A DNA stretch of 64,000 nt from Paenibacillus tepidiphilus (GCF_008635795.1 NZ_VWRQ01000002.1:1-64000); one strand, 5' to 3'; shown: positions 52,034 to 61,236, counted from the first letter of the stretch. Notes: a model not told the origin generated them from the sequence alone. Program-made: numbers and translations.

Positions 52034-52270
52034 AAGTTATTCCTCCTTTTAGTAAATGTAGTGCAGGATGGTCTATATTATAGCAAGACTTGGCAATCGT
52101 TTCCGGGAGAAATGTTTTGCCGGGAGAGGCGATGTTAAAGTTACGGGAGACGGAGTTACAGGAGGCGGAATCTCGATGCGATGCGGCGTGTCCAAGGGAG
52201 GTAGCTCGCGATGCGGCAGTAAATGTGCCGACCTACGGGCAATATTAATTTTGAGAGGCTGTGAGCTTAC

Positions 52271-53131
52271 TTGCAAATCATTGATACATTCGGCTCCATG
52301 ATCGAATTGCGGGAGCAAATCTTACGGGAGCCGGAGCGGTATTTTGACTATTGGGAGGATTACGCAGTTAATTGCTTTCCTGAGCTTAAACATATGCTTG
52401 AAGTAGACAGCCAAGCGTATGACCGGGAGCGGGACATTAGACCAGTGGCGCTCGCGGTGCTGACCAGCGGCTGGACGCTGCTTCAGGAAACCCATTACCA
52501 TCTTGAAACGCTCATTCCGGAGATTCAGGAACGTTTTGCCTCACTATTCCCAGCTTCGCGGGAGGTGCTGGTATACTTCTACATCGGACTATGTAATGGA
52601 GCCGGCTGGGCTACAAAGGTGGGGAACACCAACGCTGTGCTGCTGGGGGCTGAAAAGATTGTTGAGCTGAAATGGCATACCCGTGAGGCTATATCCGGTC
52701 TGCTGTGCCATGAGCTGTGCCATATCGCCCATTCCGACCTGCGACGGACAGTGCTGGATAATACGTACTCCGGAATGGATCAACGTGCGGTGTGGCAGCT
52801 ATATATTGAAGGCTTCGCGCAAAGATATGAGCAGGTGCTGCTGGCTCAGGATGATTTCTACCATCAGGATGACCATGGCTGGCTGGATGGGTGCCAACGG
52901 AACAGAGCCATACTGGCTAAGGAGTATCTAAGGCGGATTAGGCTGCGGGAAAGCGTCCGGGATTTCTTCGGCGACTGGAACAGCTTTCAGGGACGACCGG
53001 ATACCGGCTATTATTTGGGCCGCGAGTTTATTGCAAGCCTGGAACCCGAATATTCGGTGGAGGAGCTCGCACGCTTCAGATCCGAAGAGATCACCCCGCT
53101 GTTGGTCGCTTTTTTGGAAAGATGTCGTTAA
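52271..53131 (+). CDS. putative zinc-dependent protease (DUF2268-like)
   Basis: A 286-residue soluble protein with the zinc-binding motif HELCHIAH (HExxH plus a further His) in GLLCHELCHIAHSDLRR, and a later EGFAQRYEQ in which the Glu could be the third ligand, as in gluzincins. The N-terminal half is helical. It resembles the predicted Zn-dependent proteases grouped as DUF2268. TTG start at 52271; GAGAGG is somewhat far upstream, so the start is uncertain. Neighbours do not suggest a substrate. Confidence 0.7.
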   Translation: MQIIDTFGSMIELREQILREPERYFDYWEDYAVNCFPELKHMLEVDSQAYDRERDIRPVALAVLTSGWTLLQETHYHLETLIPEIQERFASLFPASREVLVYFYIGLCNGAGWATKVGNTNAVLLGAEKIVELKWHTREAISGLLCHELCHIAHSDLRRTVLDNTYSGMDQRAVWQLYIEGFAQRYEQVLLAQDDFYHQDDHGWLDGCQRNRAILAKEYLRRIRLRESVRDFFGDWNSFQGRPDTGYYLGREFIASLEPEYSVEELARFRSEEITPLLVAFLERCR

Positions 53132-53672
53132 GAGACGGCCCGTGCGTCCTGTTATGTAAAGTCTCTCCGCTTCGGACACCGGGCTCACCTTAAAGCTCGA
53201 AGTCCGCGCCAACTCTTCGCCGTTCCCGGAACGTTCGGGCCACCGCAGCACATTGGACACTAGACGCGTTCGCCCCCGACTCAGATCTCCACCCTCTTCG
53301 AGTGACCGATAATCCTATGCTCACGCCCTCCAGCCCTCTCGGCAGACCTGCCGAACAGCTTCGCGTTATTCACTCATCCACTTTTACATCCGATGTCAAA
53401 ATCACCCTTTTACCGTCATCCCTCTCAAAAATCTTGTCGGCAAAGGTAATTTAAAGACATTTCCAGTTTAACATTTATATGTTATGTTGGAAGCATCTGG
53501 GGAGGTGGTCTATGCCGAAAGCTGTAATACCGGTATTCCTGCCGGTAATTCTTCTGGGACCTGCTGATCACTTTGCAAGGCAAGCGGCCATTTCTTGGCT
53601 TCGGAAGACCCGGCGTACAGCCGGTCAATTTCAAGGATCATTGAACAATTCCATTACGAGGAGGAACTATGA
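53132..53672. other. long leader region of the mannanase gene
   Basis: No convincing gene. AT-rich DNA at 53440-53485 with the dyad AACAT-TTAT-ATGTT (53470-53483) is a plausible promoter or operator site. GGGGAGGTGG near 53500 precedes an ATG at 53512 that opens a 54-codon frame to 53676; its product looks unstructured, so a leader peptide is possible but not claimed. Confidence 0.45.
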
Positions 53673-55313
53673 ATGAAAGTAAGCCGGACTTTTTCGTTCC
53701 GCAGCATTAGCCTGTTCGCCCTGGTCTGTGTCCTCATTCTCTCTCTTACCCTCCCCCAGAAGCAGGCAGCAGCGGCAAGCACCCCTGTTAAAGGATTTCA
53801 TGTAAGCGGTACCACACTGTTGGATGCTACCGGCAGCCCGTTCATCATGCGCGGGGTCAACCATGCACATACGTGGTATAAAAATGATCTGGACGCCGCC
53901 ATCCCGGCCATTGCCGCCACCGGCGCCAACACCGTCCGCATCGTACTCGCGAACGGTGTCAAATGGACAAAGGATACAGCGGCCGAGGTGCAGAATATCC
54001 TCACGCTGCTCGACCAGTATAAGCTGATTGCCGTGCTGGAGGTGCATGATGCCACAGGCTCGGACAACCTGTCCGACTTGAGTGCGGCCGCCAATTATTT
54101 TATCGGCATCAAGGATGTGCTGATCGGCAAGGAAGACCGCGTCATCATCAATATCGCCAACGAATGGTTCGGCTCCTGGAGCACCACGAACTGGGCTGCA
54201 GGTTATCAGACTGTTATTCCTGCGCTGCGCGCCGCCGGGCTGAAGCATACGCTGATCGTTGATGCCGCCGGCTGGGGCCAATATCCAACCTCGATCTTTA
54301 CGAGCGGCAATGCCGTGTTCAACAGTGATCCGCTGAAGAATACGATTTTTTCCATTCATATGTATGAGTATTCCGGGGGCTCGGCCGCAACTGTCAAAAG
54401 CAATATCGACAACGCGCTGGCCATCGGCGTGCCGGTCATCATCGGCGAATTCGGCCACAAGCACACCAGCGGCGATGTAGATGAAGCTACCATTATGAGC
54501 TACGGGCAGCAGCTCGGCGTAGGCTGGCTGGCCTGGTCCTGGTACGGCAACGGCGGCGGGGTGGAGTATCTTGATCTTGCAACTGGACCAGCCGGTGCAC
54601 TTACGGATTGGGGCAAGAGTGTAGTAAACGGCCCTTATGGTACACTGGCCACCTCGGTGCTGAACAAAATCTACACCACACCGGGATATGTGCCGGTACC
54701 GGACAACGGCACAACACCGACACCGACACCGACGCCAACACCGACAGCAACACCAACAACTACTCCAACGCCGACAGTAGTACCGACGGCAACGCCGACC
54801 GCAACGGTAACACCTGTCCCGACGGCTACGGTACAGCCGACGCCAACCGCGACATCGGCTCCCGGCACACTGACTCTGTTCTATCGTGCGGGCGATATCA
54901 ACCCGACCGATAATCAGATCAAACCGCAGTTCAACATCAAGAATACCGGATCTACCGCCGTTAATCTGAGCACGCTGAAGATCCGTTACTACTTCACCAA
55001 GGATGGCGCGCAGTCGGTGAACGCCTTTATTGATTGGGCCCAGGTAGGCGCTGCCAACATCACCACTGCCTTCGGCACAGCCAATGCGGCAACCGCCGAT
55101 TCCTATGTAGAGCTGTCGTTCGCATCCGGCGCCGGCACCCTCGCCCCGGGCGCCCAGACCGGCGACATTCAGCTCCGTCTGCACAAGAGCGACTGGAGCA
55201 GCTTCAATGAAACAAACGACTATTCCTTCGATGCCACCAAGACCGCCTACAGCACGTGGAACCATGTGACGCTGTATCAGAATGGTGTCCTGGTATCGGG
55301 TGTACAGCCTTAA
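53673..55313 (+). CDS. secreted GH5 endo-beta-mannanase with CBM3
   Basis: A 546-residue exported enzyme. Signal peptide 1-35 (SLTLPQKQAAAAS); GH5 catalytic domain about 38-335, subfamily-8-like (MRGVNHAHTWYK, acid/base E164 in NIANEWFGSW, nucleophile E259 in VIIGEFGHKH, WLAWSWYGNGGG); Pro-Thr-rich linker about 345-397; and a C-terminal family 3 carbohydrate-binding module (LTLFYRAGDINPTDNQIKPQFNIKNTG...). It should cut beta-mannan while anchored to cellulose. AGGAGG precedes the ATG; a strong terminator follows. It is alone, so oligomannan uptake genes must lie elsewhere. Confidence 0.93.
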   Translation: MKVSRTFSFRSISLFALVCVLILSLTLPQKQAAAASTPVKGFHVSGTTLLDATGSPFIMRGVNHAHTWYKNDLDAAIPAIAATGANTVRIVLANGVKWTKDTAAEVQNILTLLDQYKLIAVLEVHDATGSDNLSDLSAAANYFIGIKDVLIGKEDRVIINIANEWFGSWSTTNWAAGYQTVIPALRAAGLKHTLIVDAAGWGQYPTSIFTSGNAVFNSDPLKNTIFSIHMYEYSGGSAATVKSNIDNALAIGVPVIIGEFGHKHTSGDVDEATIMSYGQQLGVGWLAWSWYGNGGGVEYLDLATGPAGALTDWGKSVVNGPYGTLATSVLNKIYTTPGYVPVPDNGTTPTPTPTPTPTATPTTTPTPTVVPTATPTATVTPVPTATVQPTPTATSAPGTLTLFYRAGDINPTDNQIKPQFNIKNTGSTAVNLSTLKIRYYFTKDGAQSVNAFIDWAQVGAANITTAFGTANAATADSYVELSFASGAGTLAPGAQTGDIQLRLHKSDWSSFNETNDYSFDATKTAYSTWNHVTLYQNGVLVSGVQP

Positions 55314-55358
55314 GCCTGACTTGAGCTGAAGCCGAAACTAGTCCCAGATTCATACCTT

Positions 55359-55405
55359 AAATAGCCTGATCCAACAACTGCAAGAGAGTTGGATCAGGCT
55401 ATTTT
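55359..55405 (+). terminator. rho-independent terminator
   Basis: AAATAGCCTGATCCAAC pairs with GTTGGATCAGGCTATTT (17 bp) and a T run follows. Confidence 0.92.
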
Positions 55406-55447
55406 ATGTTATATATACATTTTTCGACTTTTTATTCTTTATTATAG

Positions 55448-55927
55448 ACCTATATATTATATTTTCCATTTGCTAAAAGTTCAGAAAGCGGAGAAGCCAC
55501 AACCCGAATTGATAAGGAGACAAAAGAAGAAGTTACTGACAGTACAACCGCGGATGAGAAAATATTGAGTAGGCTAGCAATCAATGAGCAAATTTCAGCT
55601 TCAGTAAGCTCCAGTGTTTCAATTCAATCTCTTTTAGTTGATACTAGTCCAGCACCTTTAGGACATCATACAGGCGCTTTTCATAGACTTACGACCCCTG
55701 CCAGTACAACATCTTTTAATTATTCAGGTGCGGTAGCAGACGACGTAACCCTTCCCGGTTATAATTTTGCGAATACTAGGTTCTTTACTCAGAATGGGTC
55801 TGGCACCGTTTACCCAGGATCTGTAAGTGGGCTAACAGAAAACACTTGGTCTCACGGAGGGATTATTGACTATACTAAAAACGTAATAAGTGCTACAGAC
55901 AGAGATGAAAGTTACAGATTCTATTAA
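55448..55927 (+). pseudogene. 5'-truncated gene remnant, AT-rich
   Basis: A frame open from 55448 (after an in-frame stop) to 55927 gives about 159 residues rich in Ser/Thr (EEVTDSTTADEK, ASVSSSVSIQSLL, YSGAVADDVTLPGYNF, YTKNVISATDRDESYRFY). No ATG or GTG with a ribosome site is present near its left end; TTG at 55565 lacks one. The DNA is more AT-rich than its surroundings. It looks like the end of an extracellular protein gene whose front was lost. Function unknown. Confidence 0.55.
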
Positions 55928-56028
55928 TTTTCTAAAGTTGCAGAAAGATAATCCTTTCTGCAACTTTTCTGCCTTAACAAGCGTCTAATCTATCGCACCC
56001 AATATATTGAAAAAAAGGAGGAATATTT

Positions 56029-57093
56029 ATGCGACAAAGATGGACTCTTTTTCTGGCTATTTCTATTCTTTGGGCCGGTATTAGCTGCGGCGCTATTTCG
56101 GCTAATGCAGCACCCGGCGACGTCCAAAAGGAATTAGTTTACGTAAACGAAAATACAGTAGTTCTTGTTGATCTTGTCAACAACAGAGTTGAATTAGCGG
56201 ATTTAATTAACCGCCGGTTCGCTTCACTTTCGAAGAATAACGATCGTATCCTTGATGTATCCGTTTTGAAATCCCCGCAAAAGATCGTCCTGCTCCAACA
56301 ACAAAAAGATAAAAAAATCCGGAAAACTATATTTTCGTATACCGCATCCCTTATCGGAGAGTCAGTCATCCCTTTGAAAATTGCCGAGTCAACAACCGTC
56401 AAATGGGCTGCACCAACAGGAAAAGTGAATGAACGTATCATGGTTCAGAACAGCAACAATTTCTCTCTCTATCAGTATCCCTGGAGAAAACCAGTTGCTA
56501 CTTACAATGCAACCATTAAAGACAATGGATATGAGAGCATTAGCGTGCAGGATTGGGATTTTGTCGGATATCCAAACTTGGCGATTAAATATCAGGCCCA
56601 AGGAATCATGAGCAACGATCATTTCGTGAAGACAGTCAACTTATATTCAAAAAAAGAGACATTGCTCCAGAACTTCAATACGGATTTTCAGTTGAAGTTC
56701 ACCGGTTCCGATCTTGCTTTATTTACATCATACGTGTATCAGGCTGTGCCGGCTCATGTCAATCGGCCTGATGCTGCCAGTGCCCAACAAGTTTATCGCA
56801 GGATTAATATGGATACCGGCAAAGAAACTGCCTCTCTCACTCAAATCTTCACCGATCAGACGGAACCTGCCGGCTGGCAGACGGAGTATATCAATGACCA
56901 GATATTTGTCGGAAATTTAGGCGAACAGACATGGTCTCTTTATTCAAAGGAAGGGCGACAACTGGTTGCAGGACAGATCTGGCCAAAGAAAAACAACAGT
57001 CAATTTCTCGGCTATCGTAATTCCTCCATGACCGCTTATTTCTTGGATAACTCTACAGGGCAGGCAACGATAATTGTTGTCCCGGTTCAATAG
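56029..57093 (+). CDS. secreted protein of unknown function
   Basis: A 354-residue protein with signal peptide (about 1-28, ISCGAISANAAPG). The mature part is beta-rich with repeated short strands (KELVYVNENTVVLVDLVNNRVELADL, FVKTVNLYSKKETLLQNFNTDFQLKFTGSDLALF, IFVGNLGEQTWSLYSKEGRQLV), suggesting a beta-propeller-like or WD-type fold. The ribosome site AAAGGAGG is strong. Codon use and base composition are more AT-rich than neighbouring operons, hinting at transfer. Not a family I recognise. Confidence 0.75.
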   Translation: MRQRWTLFLAISILWAGISCGAISANAAPGDVQKELVYVNENTVVLVDLVNNRVELADLINRRFASLSKNNDRILDVSVLKSPQKIVLLQQQKDKKIRKTIFSYTASLIGESVIPLKIAESTTVKWAAPTGKVNERIMVQNSNNFSLYQYPWRKPVATYNATIKDNGYESISVQDWDFVGYPNLAIKYQAQGIMSNDHFVKTVNLYSKKETLLQNFNTDFQLKFTGSDLALFTSYVYQAVPAHVNRPDAASAQQVYRRINMDTGKETASLTQIFTDQTEPAGWQTEYINDQIFVGNLGEQTWSLYSKEGRQLVAGQIWPKKNNSQFLGYRNSSMTAYFLDNSTGQATIIVVPVQ

Positions 57094-57150
57094 TTCACCC
57101 GTTTCCTCTATAAAAAAGAGCCTGTTTCAAGCTGCCTAATGGCCGCATGA

Positions 57151-57453
57151 TACGAACGGGGAGTAACCTATGATAATTCGGTAGACACCTCGGCGCCGGA
57201 TATCTATTTATTCCCGAACACCACGCCGAATAACCTTAACGTTTACGCCAGAATCACCAATGTCAATCCCGCTCTGATCAAGGCTGAGTATTACCTGGTC
57301 AACGGCAGCCAAACCATCTATCTGGGCACGATGAATCCCCTCACCATGACAGGAGGCACCGCTTATGGTGCCCAAGGCTGGATATTCATGGTGAAGATCA
57401 CCTCTGTCACCGCAGCCGGCGTAAATGTCCCTTATTCTATTACCTTTTATTGA
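57151..57453 (+). pseudogene. start-less gene remnant
   Basis: A 101-codon frame without a usable start codon (an in-frame TGA precedes it) ends at 57451-57453. It encodes SVDTSAPDIYLFPNTTPNN, VYARITNVNPALIKAEYYLV, GSQTIYLGTMNPLTMTGG and VPYSITFY. The even, coding-like composition suggests a real protein end of extracellular beta type, now lacking its front. A terminator-like palindrome follows. Confidence 0.55.
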
Positions 57454-57482
57454 GCCAAGCCGTTTGAACGGAACTACCAAGC

Positions 57483-57511
57483 AAGGCCCTGCAGGAATCC
57501 TGCAGGGCCTT
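57483..57511. terminator. near-perfect palindrome, likely terminator
   Basis: AAGGCCCTGCAGGA and TCCTGCAGGGCCTT are perfect inverted copies separated by one base. It lies between convergent genes. Confidence 0.75.
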
Positions 57512-57572
57512 AGCTGTCAACCGGACCATATTCCAGCTGCAGACTCAGGTTGAACCGGGTCCCAACTGAACC

Positions 57573-57743
57573 TTAGAGCGGTTTCCCCGGTTCAATCTCC
57601 GGCGGGATTTGCGGCGGAATTTCCGGCTGCTCTCTGGGCGTTATCTCCGGCGGGATATCAGGCGGCTTCGGGTCAGAGATTCTGTCCGGGCTTACTTCGG
57701 GTACAACCTTCGGGGGAATCTCGGGCGGCAAGTCTTTGTTCAT
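57573..57743 (-). CDS. 56-residue proline-rich small protein
   Basis: The ATG at 57743 is preceded by AAAGGAGGTG, a near-ideal ribosome site. The product is one proline-glutamate repeat (NKDLPPEIPPKVVPEV, KPPDIPPEITPREQPEIPP, IPPEIEPGKPL), with about a third proline, no cysteine and no hydrophobic span. It should be an extended, acidic, soluble peptide, possibly polyproline II. Family unknown. Although the frame is open further upstream, the ribosome site fixes this start. Confidence 0.75.
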   Translation of the reverse strand: MNKDLPPEIPPKVVPEVSPDRISDPKPPDIPPEITPREQPEIPPQIPPEIEPGKPL

Positions 57744-57825
57744 GGCTTCGCACCTCCTTTGCTCCATTCCATAAGGACCCTTTCCAAGTGAATACCCGTT
57801 AACGGCCGCCTCTAACCTGCCGCGT

Positions 57826-58794
57826 TCAGAACCATTCCGGAAACCATTGCCGCAGCTTGGCCAGCTTGACCTCCGTCTGTTTTGCTCCTCCGCCTTCATG
57901 GCCGTTAAACGGATAGATGTTAATCTCCTTCTCTCCTGGAATCCGGTTGTAGGTGGCGAAATACATCTCGGCCGGGCAGGTCTCATCCTTCAGCGCTACA
58001 GAGGCAAGCACTTTGCACGTAATCCGTTCAGCCATATTCATGGTGTCAAAATAACTCAGCTCATTCAGCACCAGATCGAGCTCTTCCGGATGACGGCGGA
58101 GATAGTCGGCTACCGCAGCGAAGGAGCCGTGCTGACCGTCGATCCGCCGTACCAGGTTGCTGTTGCTGGGCACATCAGCAAGTGCGGCTACAGGACGCTC
58201 ATCCAGCGCCGCCATTGCCATCGTCAGCGCTCCGCCCTGGCTGCCGCCTTCGACCACAATCCGGGAAGGGTCCACTTCCGGTTGGGCGCAGGCGAAATCG
58301 ATCGCTTTCATGCAGTCCATATACTGATAGCGGTAATAATATTCGTGTTTGCTGCGCACGCCTTTACTGGCAAGATTCATCGAATACCCGCCGGACGAAG
58401 GCGCCCGGCTGCCGGTACGCCCCCCTTGTTCCCGGCAATCTATGGAGACTACCGCGAAGCCCAGCATCACCCAGTGCATGAATTCGGACGGCTCGCCCCT
58501 GCTCCCGTTGAAGCCGTGATAATGAACCAGACAGGGGTACCGTTCCTTGCCCATAAAATCGGGAACAAGGTACCAGCCGTACACCGGAGTATCATCCATA
58601 CCATGGAACTGGATTTCATAGACGCTCACCGGCCCGATCGGATAGTTGTCCACTTTTCGCCGCTCAGCATGTAAGAGAACCGCCTTGGCCTCTGCAATTG
58701 TCTCTTCCCAGAAAGCATCGAAATCCTCCTGCCGGGTCAGCTCCGGTCTGTAATTGAACAATTCTTTTGTTATTTCCTCCATGTAACCCATCAT
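57826..58794 (-). CDS. AXE1-family acetylesterase (CE7-like)
   Basis: A 322-residue alpha/beta hydrolase like acetyl xylan esterase/cephalosporin C deacetylase. HYHGFNGSRGE forms the oxyanion region, the nucleophile is the Ser in VEGGSQGGALT, the acid is the Asp in ALKDETCP and the base is the His in FNGHEGGG. RGEPSEFMHWVMLGF and DCREQGGRTG match the CE7 motif. No signal peptide: it deacetylates imported oligosaccharides. Two adjacent ATG codons (58794, 58791) follow GGAGG; the second has the better spacing. Confidence 0.92.
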   Translation of the reverse strand: MMGYMEEITKELFNYRPELTRQEDFDAFWEETIAEAKAVLLHAERRKVDNYPIGPVSVYEIQFHGMDDTPVYGWYLVPDFMGKERYPCLVHYHGFNGSRGEPSEFMHWVMLGFAVVSIDCREQGGRTGSRAPSSGGYSMNLASKGVRSKHEYYYRYQYMDCMKAIDFACAQPEVDPSRIVVEGGSQGGALTMAMAALDERPVAALADVPSNSNLVRRIDGQHGSFAAVADYLRRHPEELDLVLNELSYFDTMNMAERITCKVLASVALKDETCPAEMYFATYNRIPGEKEINIYPFNGHEGGGAKQTEVKLAKLRQWFPEWF

Positions 58795-58956
58795 TGATCC
58801 TCCATGTTCGTTTCATTCTGCAATGGCTCTCATTCTGCACTAAGTATAGTGCAGTTCCCATGGACTTGGGAACAGCGGGCTACAGATCACTTGTCCACTA
58901 TCTGCCAAAAAACACTGCGCCCATGCCAACCGCATGAGCAGCAGTGTCCCCGCCCT

Positions 58957-59712
58957 CTAATCCTTCTTATAAACCTTCCGGTATCTCATTACTTTCCGGT
59001 ACATGGACTTATCCTTGAGCTGGTTAAAAATATAGGGGTCCGGCCTCATATTCACCTCTATAATCCACGGCGTCAGGGAGCGGTCGAGGCCGACATCCAG
59101 CCCGATTTCTTTGATTTTTGGATAGGTCTTCTGCATATGGGCTGCCACACGGACCCCCAGACTGTTTAATACCTCGGTCAATTGCTCAATCTGCCGCCGG
59201 GACAAATGTGAGGAGAGCAGCGTCTCAATTGCCATCGGCTTGCCGCCGCTGTGGTAATTGGTTACGATTTTGCGCGGATGCCCCAGCCTGCCGATGACAC
59301 CGGTAGCTTCCCATACTCCTTTGGGACTCTGCTGCACCATCACCCGGATGTCAAAACGGCGGCCGTCTTTTTTCAGGAGGTGGATGCCTTTCTGAATCAG
59401 ATAGCTTCGTTTGCCCGTCTTTCTGGCCAGGCTCTTGTAGAAAGCATCGAAGCTGTCAAAATGTCTGACCGTCTCTTCATGCTGGTAGGTATATCCCTGC
59501 CGCTCTCCCCGCTCCGCGCGGATGACCCCGTTGCCGTAGGTTCCCCGCTCCGGTTTCACATAGATCATGCCATAGCTGCGGATCATTTGCTCCAGATGAC
59601 TTCTGCTGAATCTCCGGGTGTCAGGGATGTAGGGCTTGACGGAAGCGCTGCGCAGCAGCAGCTTGGTCTTGAGCCATTTACTCTGCAATAAGTTAGCCGA
59701 TTTCACCTTCAC
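58957..59712 (-). CDS. YheC/YheD-family ATP-grasp protein
   Basis: A 251-residue ATP-grasp protein of the family found in endospore coats. Landmarks are MIYVKPERGTYGNGVIR (nucleotide-binding loop), YLIQKGIHLLKKDGRRFDIRVMVQ, VTNYHSGGKPM and WIIEVNMRPDPY (metal-binding Glu and Asn). I place the start at GTG 59712, with AGGAG 9 bases upstream; an ATG 13 codons earlier has its ribosome site directly touching it. It supports a spore-forming host. The substrate is unknown in the family. Confidence 0.85.
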   Translation of the reverse strand: MKVKSANLLQSKWLKTKLLLRSASVKPYIPDTRRFSRSHLEQMIRSYGMIYVKPERGTYGNGVIRAERGERQGYTYQHEETVRHFDSFDAFYKSLARKTGKRSYLIQKGIHLLKKDGRRFDIRVMVQQSPKGVWEATGVIGRLGHPRKIVTNYHSGGKPMAIETLLSSHLSRRQIEQLTEVLNSLGVRVAAHMQKTYPKIKEIGLDVGLDRSLTPWIIEVNMRPDPYIFNQLKDKSMYRKVMRYRKVYKKD

Positions 59713-59963
59713 ACATGCACTCTCCTGTCGGCAAGAAGGACACGCAAACATCCTCCTCTCCCATTGTCAATGCATCCTATGCGGATGAAGCCTTAACGGA
59801 ACAAAGCATCCGCCCGGGCCTGCTGTAACAATTCGGTGACAGATCACCCGGACCCCGGACCGGGGCACGGCATACGCTGGTGAAAGACGCCGTTTAAGAC
59901 CGGACACTGGTCCGTATCAGGTCCAGCCTGCTCCGGCATGCGTCAATTTGCGAACGGAGATGA

Positions 59964-60785
59964 ATGCCCGTGTCAGCCACTATAGCAGAGTCCAAGCGCA
60001 GCGGACCTCCCATAGACGTGCTCATTCCGGCCATTGACAAAGATCTGGCCACGCTCCCCCATGTCATCGACGGACTGCGACAATATGTCCGCCACCCGAT
60101 CAGCCATATTTATATTGTATCGCCCGCAAGCAGCAAAATCCGCAGCATGTGCGCCCGTAAAGGCTGCATCTTCGTCGATGAGCGTACCGTCCTGCCCTTC
60201 ACCAAGCAGGATATTCATTATTCCTCGCCCCGCTGGAACCGTTCCGGCTGGCTGTACCAGCAGCTGCTCAAGCTGAACGGGGATCATGTCTGCCGGGAGC
60301 GGTATTTTCTCGTTATTGATGCCGATACAGTACTGATCAGGCCGCACCGTTTCCGTACGGAAGGGAAGCAAATCTTCTACTGCCGCAACTGGAGCCAGCC
60401 GGAATATTTCCGGACCTACAAGAGACTGCTGGGCGCACCGGCCCCCGCTCCCCGCTCGTTCGTTACCCATTACATGCTGTTCGATAAAAATAAGCTGGCG
60501 GAGCTGAAGCGCACCATCGAATCGAAGCACGGGCTGCGCTGGCATGCCGCCATCCTGCGCAGCATCAACAAGAAGCGGCAGTTCGGCTTCTCCGAATTCG
60601 AAACCTACGCCAACTATGTATACAGCCGCAATCCCGGCTCGGTAGTGATGCGGAGCGCCGCCAACAAGGCGCTGCACTCCTCGATGTCTTCCCTTGGAGC
60701 AGGGCAGCTGAGGAAGCTGGCCCGCACCTACCGCTCGCTGTCCTTCCATCAGCGTAAGGGCTATTCGGTTCCGGCGAAAAGATAG
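59964..60785 (+). CDS. DUF6492-like putative glycosyltransferase
   Basis: A 273-residue soluble protein with a GT-A-like fold: IDVLIPAIDKDLATLPHVIDGLR, IYIVSPASSKI and the DxD-type metal site YFLVIDADTVLIRP, then FVTHYMLFDKNKL and FSEFETYANYV. This matches DUF6492, a glycosyltransferase-like group. ATG 59964 is only 3 bases from GGAGA, so GTG 59970 may be the true start. It stands alone, divergent from the ATP-grasp gene; both may act in spore or envelope building, which is only a guess. Confidence 0.75.
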   Translation: MPVSATIAESKRSGPPIDVLIPAIDKDLATLPHVIDGLRQYVRHPISHIYIVSPASSKIRSMCARKGCIFVDERTVLPFTKQDIHYSSPRWNRSGWLYQQLLKLNGDHVCRERYFLVIDADTVLIRPHRFRTEGKQIFYCRNWSQPEYFRTYKRLLGAPAPAPRSFVTHYMLFDKNKLAELKRTIESKHGLRWHAAILRSINKKRQFGFSEFETYANYVYSRNPGSVVMRSAANKALHSSMSSLGAGQLRKLARTYRSLSFHQRKGYSVPAKR

Positions 60786-60918
60786 CCGGGCGGATGAAGT
60801 AATGAACTTGCGGCCGGCCCCGGATTTCCGGTTCATTACCGCTACTTTGCATAGAATTCGCCTGCAGCCAGTTCTATATAGTTACGATTGGACGAAAGGC
60901 AGCTCCTGGCGTACAGCG

Positions 60919-61104
60919 TAGTCGGAAAATCGCAACTTAATTTCACCTGTTTGGAGCATGCTCGCAAGCCTAGTTGGATAATCGCCACTTAATATGCTTG
61001 TAAATCAACTACCACACCAATATCACTCAAATTAAGTGGCGAAAATCAAATTAGATGGCTGAAATCGGTAAATAAGGCCAGATTAGTGTACGATAATCGA
61101 ACTA
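60919..61104. repeat. four-site motif array III
   Basis: 22 bp motifs lie at 60919, 60971 (direct), 61032 and 61083 (inverted); steps 52, 61, 51. Direct copies read TAGTYGGAWAATCG then CMACTTAA; inverted copies read, on the other strand, TAATTTGATTTTCG then CCACTTAA, and TAGTTCGATTATCG then TACACTAA. The geometry equals that of arrays I and II though the sequence differs. It lies between two rightward genes, in a 450-base gap with no other feature. Confidence 0.85.
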
Positions 61105-61236
61105 TTTGCAGAGAACAGATGAGTTTGATATGAAGCTTGGACCGGCTTTAGGAACGAACGATGCTCATAACAGTGGCCGCCGCAACCTTTTGCCAGCGGA
61201 AGGCGTCCAATAAGTAACATTATTGGAGGTGCTTCC

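Noticed and set aside
53512..53676. Small gene ahead of the mannanase
   Set aside because: It has a fair ribosome site but an unstructured product that overlaps the mannanase start. I left it as part of the leader.
53667..55265. 532-codon frame opposite the mannanase
   Set aside because: Shadow of the GH5-CBM3 gene; the Cys/Arg-rich stretch is the complement of the Pro-Thr linker.
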